Origin: Elmis aenea
Taxonomy: Eukaryota > Arthropoda > Insecta > Coleoptera > Elmidae
Assembly (NCBI GenBank): GCA_947652605.1
Contig: OX393576.1
Coordinates: 17,634,575-17,698,574 of the forward strand
DNA: 64,000 bases
Direction of reading: 5' to 3'
Each line of letters starts with the position of its first letter. Positions within the stretch are counted from its first letter, which is position 1. The notes below the pieces were generated by a model, which was not told the origin of the DNA, made no database searches, and saw only the letters and a program-made list of their open reading frames with translations. A program made the translations under genes and the position numbers. Below, one piece after another: positions 22,765 through 34,729 of the stretch.

Positions 22765-24288
22765 TACAGGGTGGTGCTTTTTTCGATGCTCACCATTGCT
22801 ATCTTGGAAACGGTAAGAGATACAAGGTCGGTTAAATTAGAGAAAAGTTGCACATTTTTATGGCGATTAAGAATATGAAAAAAAATCCTGAATATTTTGA
22901 TTAATTTTTGATTTATTACAAAAAGACTGAAAAATATGATTTTAGATAAATATTATTATCTTCCCTACCATTGACGCTATTTCATTTAAACTTGGTAACT
23001 TTATGTTTTTGGCCGTACTGGGTTTGATGACGTCAACAGAAATTTTCTAAGCTTTCTAGATTTCAAGTTGCGATAGTCAACTTTTTTATTTCTTATGGCC
23101 GCCATATTGGATTTTTACACCATCAGACAGACAAAGAAATTAACTTTACAGAATGGTAACCAACATACCTTTTTTCTTTCAAAAAACTTGTTGAAATTTT
23201 AAAATTTGTATAAATAATCTATAAAATCGCGAATGTTCTGAAAAACAATTGAAATTATAATATAAATTAAAGTGACACAATATTTTATAGGTCTAATAAA
23301 ATAACGAAAGGACAATAAATTTAAAACACCAGATAAATAATTATTTAAGTTGTTTAAAGTATGCGCCGTTATGTATGATGTATAGTGGTTAGTCCTCAAA
23401 TTCATTTCGTCCACTGCCTTTAGGATAGTTTGTCTCGAAATACAGTCGAAAGCATTTTTGATTTTACGGCGAAGAAGTTCAATATTTTCCGTTAGGGTTG
23501 CATAAACAACATCAATGTAAAAGTAATCCATAGGCGTTAAACATGGCGATCGCGGAGGCCAATGAACAGAACCAAACGTACCAAGTCATGAATTTTGAAA
23601 GAGTACATCTAAATTAATATCCTTTTACAATGCGGGCGTTGTGAGGACCAGCTCCTTCATGCTGAAACTACTGATGATTTTGAATTGTTAATAATGGCAA
23701 TTCGCCTAACATATTATCTTCTAAATATGTTTCCAACAATCTTAATTTCGTTATCATTAGACCAATAAAATGTTCTGTAGCTTTAATTTATATCATAGTT
23801 TCAATTGTTTTTCAGAGCATTCTCGAATTTATGGATTATTTACACAAATTTTCAAATTTCAACAAGTTTTTTGAAAGAAAAAAGGTATGTTGGTTACCAA
23901 TCTGAAAAGCTAATTTTTTTGTCTGTCTGATGGTGTAAAAATCCAATATGGCGGCCATAAAAAATAAAAAAGTTGACTATCGCAACTTGAAATCTAGAAG
24001 GCTTAGAAAATTTCTGTTGACTTCATCAAACCCAAGACGGTCAAAAACATAAAGTTACGAAGTTTAAATGAAATAGCGTCAATGGTAGGCAAGATAATAA
24101 TGTTTTTCTAAAATCACATTTTTCCGTTTTTTTGTAATAAATCAAAAACGAATTCAAATATCCAGGATTTCTTTTCAGATTCTTAATCGCCATAAAAATG
24201 TGCAACTTTTCTCTAATTTAACCGACCTTGTATCTCTTACCGTTTCCAAGATAGCAATGGTGAGCATCGAAAAAAGCACCACCCTGTA
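22765..24288 (-). mobile_element. IS630/Tc1-type element with about 440-bp inverted repeats
   Basis: TACAGGGTGGTGC at the left and GCACCACCCTGTA at the right are flanked by TA on both sides. Arms from 22765 to about 23210 and from about 23845 to 24288 are near-perfect inverted copies. Between them lies a broken transposase on the minus strand. This ties the many TACAGGGTG repeats of the window to an IS630/Tc1/mariner-type transposase. It is inserted inside the Foldback-like element 22415-24699. Confidence 0.85.
23199..23760 (-). pseudogene. IS630/Tc1-type transposase, C-terminal part, broken
   Basis: Read on the minus strand, the region gives pieces of the DDE/D catalytic domain. First comes a LETYLEDNMLGELPLL-like segment, then FQHEGAGPHNAR, equivalent to the family's FQ(H/Q)DGAPPH motif. 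WPPRSPCLTPMDYF follows, and then a 110-residue open tail (VYATLTENIELLRRKIKNAF). In the family the second catalytic aspartate lies in the FQHDGAPPH motif; here it is glutamate. The N-terminal DNA-binding half is missing, and a stop and a frameshift interrupt the catalytic part. This copy cannot make an active enzyme. Confidence 0.8.
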
Positions 24289-24708
24289 TATCTCAGTAAA
24301 TATCCACTTTAGAGATAAACATTATGAATATTTGAACATAAGATAACAACAATATAGTCAGAATCAGCAGTTATGTAAGTAGTAGATATATAATATTTTT
24401 AAATATTTATAGTGTTTATCTCAATAACGTATTGAGTAAGTGTACATGTATTTGTAAATAAATTTAAATACATTTTTCTAAGTGTAAACAAATGTAAACA
24501 CCTATTTTAGTACATTTAATTATTTCATATTTATACAAATTAAATATTTTTTTAAGTAAGTTATTTCATTATTTCGAGCAATTTTCTTATCGAGAAACTG
24601 TTATTCGAGGAACTTTCCATTCGAGGAACAATTTTTCGAGTAATTGTGTTCGAGCAATTTTCTTTCGAGCAATTGTTTTCGAGCAATTTTCACCAAACCG
24701 TATATTTG

Positions 24709-26439
24709 ATAATTTTTCTAGATTTTATCATTATAATCACAATAAAATTCGTCAACTAGTATCATAAAATCAAACAGGCGTCCATAAGAAATAAAAAACT
24801 TGACTATCGGATCTTAAAACTAAGCAGGCTGGGAAAATTTTAACAAAAGTCATGATATTAAAGCTTTAGCCTAACTTATGAAAAAAATTTAACTTTCTAA
24901 TGTTGATGATGGGAGAAGTTAAAGTTAAAATTCAAAACTGTATTTTTCCGTTTTGCAGGATATTTCGGGAACTGCGGGCCAATTTATATGTTTTCATGGG
25001 TTACTAAGCACTAACACACTTCTTTTCTTATTTAACCATCTTTTTATTTTCAAGGGGTTTCGAAATTTCCATGTTCTTCAAGTTGAGACACGAATCTTTT
25101 ATAAACGTGATTTCGGTCAAGGACTAGATAAAACTTAACAATTTATATATTCCACTCTACACGTACATGCAAATACATTTTACCGAATTTAATACTTCAA
25201 AAACGTGTCCTTGCTGACTGACTAATTGCAATTCCGTATTTTATAAATTATAATGTCAAAACTTACAATGACTTTTAAATAAAACATAAGTTAATAAATC
25301 ACTGTGACTTGTTAAAGCGCACAAAAGCAAATATAAATAGGTATTGTACTAAAAAATGTAATCAAAGCGGCATCAAAGGAACAGAAATTTGTTTGAAATT
25401 TTGCTGTTAGATTATCAGCACCCGCTTTATATGATCTCTCACCGACTAAAAAAACTAATGAGACGTAATTTATCAAGCGCTTTAAACAATGGCGATGAAA
25501 CAATTAGAATAAAATTAAAATGTAGGAAATCGCTCGTAACACCTTGGTTGGCGCTAACTTTCCCATGTTTGCTACTTATTTATAACATCTACTGTCTTAC
25601 GTGATATAAAACAGTTAACGTTAATTTATTTGATAATTCGGATAAACCAGATTAGCAGTTTTTAGTTATGCACTAAAATTGTACATAAAAAATTCAACTT
25701 AACATAAAAATGTTGTTTTATGTTATTCTTTTATTCATCTCATTACATAAACAAGAAATATTAATGTAACACGCTTTTTATAATAATTAAAAATACAAAT
25801 GTTATCTGTAGTTATTTAAATTAAAGCTTTAATGAGACTAATATTTAAAACATAGTGCATAATTTAGGAAAATAATGTTGCAACCAATTGAGTGTTATCG
25901 TATTATAACATTGAACCAACAAAAACTTGAATTTTACCACTTTTCTAATTAATTTACTGTATTAAATAGCATTACATAGTTTAAATACAAAATGGCCCAC
26001 TATATTAAATTTGAAAGGATTTAAACAAACCCAAATAAAATGTGAATTTAAGGGACTGATAACAATACAAGAAATATCTAATTGTTTATGCTTAAAAAGT
26101 GTAAAGAAGGGCTATTATCTTCATCAAACTATGTATTTCTAGCAGCCGCCACGTTTTTATCATTTACAATGTAATTTGCTAACATATTAAACTTTTCAGT
26201 GTTCAAATTTAGCCATGTTCACAATACCACAATCAACAGTTATAAAATACAAGAGAATACACGGATTTGCTGAAAAGTTGAAAAATTTACTTGGATATAA
26301 TGTTAAGTTGTTAAATAATTGCAAACATTACTTGTTTAAGATATCATGACAAACTTTGATTTAAAAAAATTTACAAAATTAGCCATATCTAGGTTATTTT
26401 TTGCAACACATATGTAGAACTAAATACAAAAAGAAATCT
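24709..26439. other. Mostly unassigned AT-rich DNA
   Basis: The part at 24770-24960 resembles 62280-62340 and the flank at 63890-63930 (for example GACTATCG, ACTAAGC, GGATATTTCGGGAACTG). It is probably debris of a TACAGGGTG-type element. The remainder shows no gene. The open frames around 25312-25604 have no recognised motif. Confidence 0.4.
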
Positions 26440-26804
26440 CTTTCACATAAAATCATGGTCAACTTAGGTTTCCATTTAAAAAAATATAAGTTTATTTCAT
26501 ATCTCGAAAGTCAAGGTTGCTAAAAAAACTTAATTTAAAAAAAAATTAAGCATAAAAATCTGTATAAGAAATTCTGATAACATTTGGTACTGTTCTAATG
26601 AATAAAGAAGTTATAGCAAATTTTTAAACATGATGAAATTTCATTTTTCGTTTGTCGAGCCAAAATGAAAAGCGATATAAAAAATCTCATTACCTGGTCG
26701 TTTTTTTCTCAAAAAAAAAATCCTAGAGACCTATCAGATTTTCGCTTACTATTACGATAAATGAAATACCCCGTGAAACATTCGAATTGGGTCCACCCTG
26801 TGCA
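26440..26804 (-). repeat. Half of a TACAGGGTGG-family element
   Basis: The right end reads GGGTCCACCCTGTGCA. The inner part shares words with 38480-38530, such as TCAACTTAGGTTTCCATTTAAA. No left terminus was found, so this is a truncated copy. Confidence 0.5.
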
Positions 26805-26846
26805 GTGTACAGTAAATTACTTCTCACGAATAAGCCCCCAAATGTA

Positions 26847-27480
26847 TTAATTTTTTGGTATACTTTTTTGGTAGAGACGGTCAAAGTCCAGCATAACCCG
26901 ATAGAAGCGTTTAACTTGGTCCTCCGAGTACGCTACCATATTCTCCTTGAACTTATTAACATAAGCATGAAGGATATGGACTTTGAGGAACATCCTGCAG
27001 TCATAATTCTTCACCAGAATCTCAACCAGCTTCACAAAGTTTTCGGTCCTGTGATTGCACGGGAAACCCCGAACCACTCGACATAGCTGTTCCAAGCCGT
27101 TTTTTGTTCCTAATGAACTTCTTGGTACCTACTCTTCTTTATCTATGGTACGACAAAGATCACGGCTTTGGCCTTTCCTCGGCCAGCTTAGGAAAAAATC
27201 TTGAAGGTACTTGAAGGCCGCTGACTTCTTGTCTATAGTTGCGTCAAATTGTCTGATAAGGCAGGGATGACATCACCACCTTCCTGGGGTCCAGTGGGTA
27301 CCACTTGACGTTGTTCCTCTTAACAGCCTCCCCTGTAGCCAGTTCTGCTTGTGGTAGTGGGCCCTCGTGTCTTTGCTTTATCAAAAGGCAAAGCAAGCAG
27401 AAAAAACTTGGTAAAACCTCCGTTTCGCCTCATCAGGAATGCCACCATCATGAAGTCTCTGGTGACCTCCTAGCTAAGTC
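26847..27480 (-). pseudogene. Broken protein of an uncharacterised transposon family
   Basis: On the minus strand, from about 27480 downward, broken frames spell DFMMVAFLMRRNGGFTKFF, then NVKWYPLDPRKVV and AFKYLQDFFPKLAEERPKA. An 82-residue open segment follows with FLKVHILHAYVNKFKENM and YSEDQVKRFYRVM. These follow, in order, the GYTKYCCFLC, NV..PLVdPkK, FKYL...FP.L and LK.HFLH.HLD.FP.N...SDE..ERFH landmarks that I recall from a widespread protein family in insect and hydrozoan transposons with no firmly assigned function. Many key cysteines are lost and there are several frameshifts, so it is dead. Confidence 0.65.
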
Positions 27481-30400
27481 ACATAAGCAAAGTTTCAGTG
27501 AAATAAAAACCACCGTATAATACTTAGGTGGCTAAAGCAGCACAGTAACTATCAGAAACTACCCAAGAATTAAAAATGTTTTACAATTATTTTTCCTTCT
27601 AAAATCTGTTTTTTATGGCTATAAATCCTCAACAAATTAAAAATTTTCTTTGATTTACAACAACTATTTTAATCTGTATTAACAATTTAAAAGCATACCT
27701 AGCAACATCACTTGGGAAATGCGCCATCGAAGAAATATCTTCACTTTTTATGCGGCATTTGAAAATTTCTAGTAAAATAAAAACGTTATTATTTTATAAG
27801 CGTGATTTAATTGAAACAACATTTTGCTGGTTTTTGCTGTAATATAATTAGAGGTATTAATAATCGCTTAAATTTAGTTTTACAAATACATAAATCCATC
27901 GTTCAATTTTTAACACGACATCGTATATTAAAACATATGAATTACGTGTCGTATAAGGTAACCTTAAACAAATATTTATGTAACAAATACCACTAAATTC
28001 CAGGCAAATTAATAATTATTACAATAACTGTTTTACTGCGAAGAGAATATGTCCCTATGATTAAATGTTGCTTTATTCAAACTCGATGCGGCATTTCGAC
28101 GAAACAATAAAATATAATTACATTTCACTTATCACTCATTCATCTGCCAGAGACGCCGTGGCGAATAAAGCATTTCACTGTTTAACCATTTCCTATTCAT
28201 TACCATTCATTTCATTCGCATTTTCTCATTCGGGAAACATTTATCTTGTGTTTTCTGGGGTTCCTTTCATTTATAATTCTCTTTTGTTAACAGAACTGCG
28301 CTTGTCATTCCATTTTAATTTCTTGTTAGATTTGTACAAAGCGTGACAGTCTCTGTTGTGTAAATATGCCGACGAATTTACTTAGCAACTAGATATATAA
28401 AATAATTATACACCCAGTGTGTCCTAAATTCGGGAATAGCTAAGGACAATTTTTCAAATCGTTACAAACGTCAGGTCAGTAAAATGGGGCAAAAATTACC
28501 TATAAGTATCATAGAACAATAATTTTGCCATGCTTTTTATTTGTTTTAATTTTAATACTCCCCGGCCCATCAGATGTGGCGAAAAACAAAATTAGTTTAC
28601 ATTCTAATTGTTTTAATGTCGCTTGAGGCAATTTAGTTACAAAAAAATCTTGTTAATAAAGAACTTCTAGGTATTTTATGTGGTACTTAATAATGACATT
28701 CAATTGTTTAACAATCGCTTACATTTAAGACAAATCACAAACCAAACATTTTTCAATAAATAATGTAATTGGCTGAGACTTCATAAATTACTTTTTTTTT
28801 CTTTTTAATTAATATATGAATATTTGGTGCCTGTACAAATAAATTATTAAGGTAATTACCTTACAACATTAAAGTGTTAAAATATGTCAAAAGAAAGAAC
28901 ATGAAAAATATGAAAGCATAAGTAAAAAGCTACGCAACAATAGATAATATTTATTTAATGGCACTTAACCCAACAATTAATCTATCGTTATTAATTATTC
29001 ACAAATTCAAACCGTAATTAACTAATAAGTAATAAATATATAGCGGTTAGAGAAATCATTTTAAGTCACCGAAAACATTAAAATTAAATCCCAAGTAGGT
29101 ACTTTTGAATTTTATAGTTTTTCAAAATGGATTAAACTTATTAAATAATAATTCAGAGAGAATTAGAAAAAGGAAATAAATAAATATGGCTAATTAAATA
29201 AAAAATTATAGAAGTATTATTATCTGTTCTTATTATAATACTTCAATTATATATTTTTCCAAATAAATATTGCTTCTTTGTTTAAAACACGCAAAGTTTA
29301 TAAGTAGGTTATTTTTTTATTGTTTTTGCCATTTACACAGTATAAATACTAAAAATAATATACCAATCCGTATATTATTCTATCTACTACAATTTTTTGG
29401 TTTAGCTTAAAAAGTAGACAATTTTTTAGCTTAATTGGCCAAAAATTATCGATTTTGGATTTTTGTGTTATGTTTTTCTTTTTGGTCAAAAATTCATACA
29501 AGGAAAGAGTAAGATCTTTTGATATTTCGAAGCTATTGCTTAAAATGACATTCTTGTTTCTATTATTAAGTTACTCAGTGTGTCACAGTTTGAAATCGTC
29601 CGTGGTGTATGCTGTATTTTGAACACTATATAAAATATGTTTCCATACTATTTGCCAATGAGAAATGATAATAAATTTATTTTGTGGTAAACTAAATGCT
29701 GATTGTATATTTTTTTATTTTAGTACAAAAAATTGCGTGAAAGTTATTGGATAATTTATAGTAGGTATTATTATCGTACAAAGAAAATTGTCGTAGTAAT
29801 TTAGTTACTGCATATCAACATTGACACACTGAACTGCAAGGTCTTATTAAGTATGCAACACAAATAAGTTAGTCGAGTATTTACTCAGTTGTTTGAATGC
29901 AATTTGTACCTTACAAAAAACATTATAAACTCTATCATCCGGTGCAAAACGAAATCCGATTCGCTTCCATTATAACACTTAGTTGCGTTCTATTCAGTTC
30001 CCTCCCCTCTAGTCCAGTGTGTTCGTAGACGATGACTAAGTGGACTTACTTGTTCGCAGGACGAAGAAAAATGATGATTCCGCTCCGAGGAGTTCCCCAG
30101 GTCTCCAAACAACTTCTCTCATACCCCGCTGAATCTGTGAATTCTTGCTTTTAGTTCGCGCACCCTTCTTCCTGTGCCCTGTGGAGTTTGAACTGAAGTG
30201 GAATACGAATACATTTATTACGCCGCTTAGATTTTTCTTATATGCCAAAAGCTGCCTTTTGTTGACTTTCTTGGGTGTATTGTTGAAGTAAAGATTTATT
30301 ATGTAATGAATCTTAGTGAAACCTTTACACGGATTCATTATAATAAACATGCACTAGTTATACATCAAAAGACAAACTAATTAAATATTAATAATGAAAT

Positions 30401-31739
30401 ATGTTATTAACGAACTCATTAAGAGGAAATTTAAAATTCACTGTTGGCCATATCTGACCTGCTGTTGCTATTAAAACAATCAATTTTACGTTATAAGTTT
30501 TTCAAGTCAATTAATAAATTAAATAATAACAAGGAAGCATACCCATGTTAAAAAAAAAGAATTGATTTGGTGTTATACTCTCAAATTCAATAATTTGATT
30601 AAAATTGATGATGTATGAATTATTTGCGTTGTAAGTTGTCATGTGTAGTTTATGAAGAGTTTTAGACTAAATTTTTTAATATTTTTGTAACGCACATAGT
30701 TATTGAACTATCTGGTAATGGACTTTTCAGAAAAATAGTAAAAATAGTAATAATGATTTAATTTATATTCGAATTTGAACGTGCAGACATGGGTTTATTC
30801 ATTGTCGGGTCGTTTTATACAACACCAAAGATTTATAAAAAATTGCCATTGCACTATGGTGAAAGATTTAAACGTAACCTTGAATTTATAGCATTGTAAA
30901 CCAACCAATTTTTCAAATTCGAAGACTAACAACTCATTTTTATGACAATATTTGTCTGTATATCAGTTAAACATGGACCTAAACAAAACCCAAAAGTGAT
31001 AAAGACAAAACTTAAATGTTTTATTTATTTACATACATACTGATTGCATTTTTTATTAAGGTCTTAATTTTTTTTAAGTTCCAAACATAAAAAGATATTA
31101 CAAAACTCGTTAGAAGTTTAAGCTCCTATTTAAAATTCCATATGACACTTTGGTTTTTACCAGTCAGCACATATTCTTAACAATTATTTAAGTTTCGTTA
31201 AAAAATATGCTTAATTTTATTGCAATGCAGCCACAGTCGTCTTTTTCTGAAAGCGCAAATACCTGCGATTTTATTTTTAATAATAATCAATTCAAATAGT
31301 TTTACAGTTCAACTAACGATAAAAATATAGCAAAGAAAGGTATTGCTAACTATACATTTTAGAGAACATTTCATTTTAACATATTTTAAAATCATCTATT
31401 GGTAACATTATCACATCTACCAAAAGAGAACAGAAAACTTCTTTAGTACTCCAAGGTATCTCAAAATATTTAATAGTTAACGAACGTACAAACCTTTTAA
31501 CTGCCTATCAGTTTCAACTAGATAGCACACTTTTCCAATCAACCCTTTTAAAAACTTGCACAGACATTACAAGCTGAAGCAGAAAAGTTTTTTCCGTTAT
31601 AATTGTGATTTTTCCTAGGCCGAACGCTCATCGATCATGTGATTTGACACGGATCTGGCAATTTTGAGATTTGCACAAATTTTAAAGTAATTTCACAGAA
31701 AAAATATATTATTTAGGGTAACTAGCTAATCATCAAAAC
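27481..31739. other. Unassigned DNA with two G+C-richer patches
   Basis: Most of this 4.3 kb is AT-rich with no recognisable gene. The patches at about 28070-28350 and 29935-30200 are richer in G+C. The second has a 104-codon minus-strand frame (30036-30350) with a basic SNSTGHRKKGARTKSKNSQ stretch that I do not recognise. A degenerate CACCCAGTGTGTCC start near 28421 may be another truncated TACAGGG-type repeat. Confidence 0.4.
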
Positions 31740-31960
31740 GCTCTGCACTAATTTCGAGACATATCCGACCGTTTGGCTACTAAAAAATGGGAATTTATTT
31801 TAAACAAGCAAACTATTTTTAATACATTCTTCACATCTTAAATTACTTCTCTAGATAGTTTTTACCAATATTGAGACATTAATCATAAAGGGGTTCCAGC
31901 TTCTGTATACCCTCTTTATAGAACATGAACGCCTGTGACGATAGCCCTTCCTGAACTGCT
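31740..31960 (-). pseudogene. mariner transposase C-terminal remnant (inverted copy)
   Basis: This segment is the inverse, with divergence, of about 32245-32480. On the minus strand it corresponds to the last part of a mariner transposase, ending the family's FYEEGIQKL region, plus the 3' untranslated end. It lacks the catalytic motifs. With the next entry it forms an imperfect inverted repeat of about 220 bp around a spacer. Confidence 0.65.
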
Positions 31961-32059
31961 TTTTTTTGACGTCATCATCGCTTTCCTAGATTTTCCCACA
32001 AATTTTAAGAATTAGTTTCTACAAAATTGTAACAGATCGTTTAAATGTTCGGAAATTGT

Positions 32060-32500
32060 GCTCACGCTGAGTGCAGCAGATGCTCTCCTTGGAGCACAGA
32101 CTGCTGCTCAAAAAACCTTCACCACGTCATCTGGCTGGGAACAAATGGATCACCCTCCTGACAGTCCAGGCTAAGCGTCAAGACTTTCATCTGTTCCTGC
32201 TTCTGAAGAAAATCCTTGTTGGCCTCGTTGGCTCAAAGGAGCAGGGCCTGAGTGGCTATTTTCACAGGCGGCTCTGTTCTATGAAGAGGGTATACAGAAA
32301 CTGGTTCTCCTTAATAATGATAAATCTCTCAATAATGGCGGAAACTATGTGGGGAAGTAGCTTAAGATATGGCGAATACAATAAAAAATTGAATTTTTCG
32401 GAATTGATTATCCGATTTTTCAATGGCCAAACGATTTTACTATCGGAATATGCCACGTATAAAGATGCTGCTAGATACCAAATGCTTCAGTTTTTTGTGT
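32060..32500 (+). pseudogene. mariner transposase C-terminal half, broken
   Basis: Plus-strand frames give TAAQKTFTTSSGWEQMDHPPDSP, then DFHLFLLLKK after a frameshift, then FYEEGIQKL and NGGNYVE. These match the mariner landmarks (H.PPYSPDL.P.D.HLF..LKK, FYEEGIQKLV.R.DKC and GG.YVEK). Stops and frameshifts interrupt it, and the N-terminal half with the first catalytic aspartate is absent. The inverted partner at 31740-31960 suggests either two head-on copies or a rearranged single insertion. Confidence 0.78.
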
Positions 32501-32509
32501 GTTAAATGA

Positions 32510-33365
32510 CGCCACCAAATCGTCGGTCGGCGCCCAAGAACTTATTTTTTAGTCATCTATGTTTTTTATTTAATTATGCAGTCTCCATTACACACAGTCA
32601 TTAGCATAAACAATTTTTTCGAAATATGCCCACTGTAAAACCCCTATAGAGTTAACACGTTTCCGTGCTACAAATGTTTGAAAAATTTAACTACGTCGTA
32701 TTGTCGTGGTATATCGTCTACCTATGCATACCAAAATCTTGATAAATTGCTGAAACCTTTACAGTAATTTAAATTTTCATAACTCAGTATGAATTCTCAT
32801 TAAGTAATTTCTTAAGGATTATGGGTAACTGCAGGGTATGCGAGGTACGGTAGCGCAACACGGCGTGTGTCCTAACTATCCGTCTCTGGCGGCAGATCTC
32901 AGTATTAGTCTCGGTCCACGCTACAGTGCCATCTTCATCAATCTCGGCCTTAATTTATTGTCTTATTTCCCATTGTCATTTTTCATTTGCCTTTGTACAT
33001 CTTTATTTTAAATTATACACGAGTGTATAAAATTACTTAAGTGCGTTATAAGAACCACGTTGAGATGTGGTTGAATTTATGTAGATTAATGGCAAAGACG
33101 GCCGCGTTAAGCCCTCTTACTAAGTATGTTTGTATGTTGATCGTGTTTTGTCTTTGAAAATTCTGTTGATCTATTTTTCACTCCGAGCGGGTTTCATTTG
33201 TTTTTTAAATTTTTGATGTTGCATCTATCTCTTTCACATAATTAATTATCTGAAAAACGCATAAGACTCACTCTATTACAACTATAAAATTAAACGATTC
33301 ATTTGTTGCAAATAAGTAACCACGGATTAGTTATTACAGCAAAGATGTTTAAAAGTACAAAAAGT
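32510..33365. other. Unassigned DNA with a G+C-richer patch
   Basis: Nothing coding recognised. The stretch 32820-33010 (GGTAGCGCAACACGGCG, CTCTGGCGGCAGATC) is visibly richer in G+C than its surroundings and may be regulatory. Confidence 0.35.
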
Positions 33366-33369
33366 CCTT

Positions 33370-33790
33370 TATGTATGTTTTTTTGACTACGAGGAAGCTT
33401 TTGACAAAATGCAACATGAGAAAATTTTAATAAAGACTCTCTTAAGTAGGATTAGATGGCAAGGACCTTACAGTAATCAGAAACCTTTACTGAAGTCGGA
33501 AAGCTTGCGTACAATTGGAGTATGATAAAACTACATACTTAAGGCATTAAATGAGAAGTACGCCAAGGTTGCATGCTTTCGCCATTGTTATTTTAAGGTC
33601 TACTCAGAACACAAAATAGAACTCAACCGTTTATTTAAGTGGACAAATAACTAACAGTATTAGACATGCCGATGATAGAGTAATAGGATTTGCATATAAT
33701 GATGGAAATAATAAATAAGGCAAGTACAAATATGGGTCTTACATCCTACTATAACAAAACAAAAACGATAGTTTTCAGTAAAAGATAAAT
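33370..33790 (+). pseudogene. LINE reverse transcriptase fragment
   Basis: Broken plus-strand frames encode CFFDYEEAFDKMQHEKIL, then EVRQGCMLSPLLF, then SGQITNSIRHADDRVIGFAYN and YYNKTKTIVFSK. These correspond to reverse-transcriptase blocks with the D-Y-x-A-F-D motif, RQGC.LSP and the catalytic (F/Y)ADD motif, here HADD. Stops and frameshifts are frequent, so this is an old, dead non-LTR retrotransposon fragment. The clade is not certain. Confidence 0.82.
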
Positions 33791-33799
33791 TCTAACCCT

Positions 33800-34366
33800 T
33801 AAACCAACTTAGCTAGTAAGATTACTTAAACATTAGCGATTTATAAATTACACCCTTATTCAAAATAAGTATTTATTTCTGTACAAATCGTTACAAAAAG
33901 TTATTCAAACATTAGCAAACAAATCAAACCTGTTTTGTATTAGTTTTATGGCGAAAAATTCTGCCGCATAACTCCATATCTTATTTGTTCAAATATTTCA
34001 ACGGACTTGCAAGTTTTGTGGTTCTCTAAACGTGTTTTTACCCTATTTATATTTTTGCACGTGTTATCTTTGTCTTCGTTGTCTCGTAAGCTATTCCTTA
34101 TAAGCATGTGTATGGAAAAAATGATTTCGTGGTCGCACTAGCAAAGTATTGAGATCAGAAAACACACACAAGGGGTATGTTTTAAGACGAGGAACATGGA
34201 AATTTCGGAAACCGTTGGAAATACGGGAAAAACTTGACGAAAAAGTGAGTATATCCTTTGTGGTGTTCATTCTATGTACCATAATATTTATCAAGTGATC
34301 AATTAAAAGTCCTGAATTTTTTTTAATAATATCTCCAATCGTGAAAACTAAGCAATATTGGGGCTA
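33800..34366. other. AT-rich DNA, nothing recognised
   Basis: A short segment near 34150-34260 contains GGAACATGGAAATTTCGGAA and resembles the inverse of 25040-25090. No gene recognised. Confidence 0.35.
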
Positions 34367-34720
34367 TACAGGGTGAAAATAATCTACATGCTGTGTTGTA
34401 CGGGTAACGTTGTTCCTATAGTAGTTACATAAACGGTTAAATTAGCAAACTTGGGAAGAATTCCAAGACGAATTTAATACCATTTGACCTACACCTCCAA
34501 ATTTTTTAAAATAATTTTAAAATCAAAAACAGACGATTTTTTCAACGGCAAATAATTCTATAGTCAACTATGTTAAATCAAAATGTGAAATGATTCCTGT
34601 AGATATTTTTACGAAGAATTCGATAAACATATCTAAAATTTTATGGCACACTTGATTTTTGGAATATAAGCCAAACGTGACTTTTTTTAAATGGCAATAA
34701 TTTTTGGCTTTGAGTTCATT
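34367..34720 (+). repeat. Left half of a TACAGGGTG-family element
   Basis: It begins TATACAGGGTGAAAATAA and contains the family's CGGTTAAATTAGC word about 65 bases in. No right terminus was found. Confidence 0.55.
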
Positions 34721-34729
34721 AAAAACATA

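Larger units (their letters stand above)
22415..24699. mobile_element. Foldback-like element with TTGCTCGAAA repeats
   Basis: Both outer zones (22415-22590 and 24565-24699) are arrays of 10-17 bp units such as AATTGCTCGAAA, AATTGCTCGAAAG and GTTCCTCGAA. They are arranged as inverted copies of each other and continue into AT-rich inverted arms to about 22740 and 24350. The 9-bp sequence GTATATTTG occurs at 22406-22414 and 24700-24708, immediately outside the element. Long inverted arms made of short tandem repeats plus a 9-bp duplication are the hallmarks of Foldback/Mutator-like elements. The centre is occupied by a separate element at 22765-24288. Confidence 0.75.
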
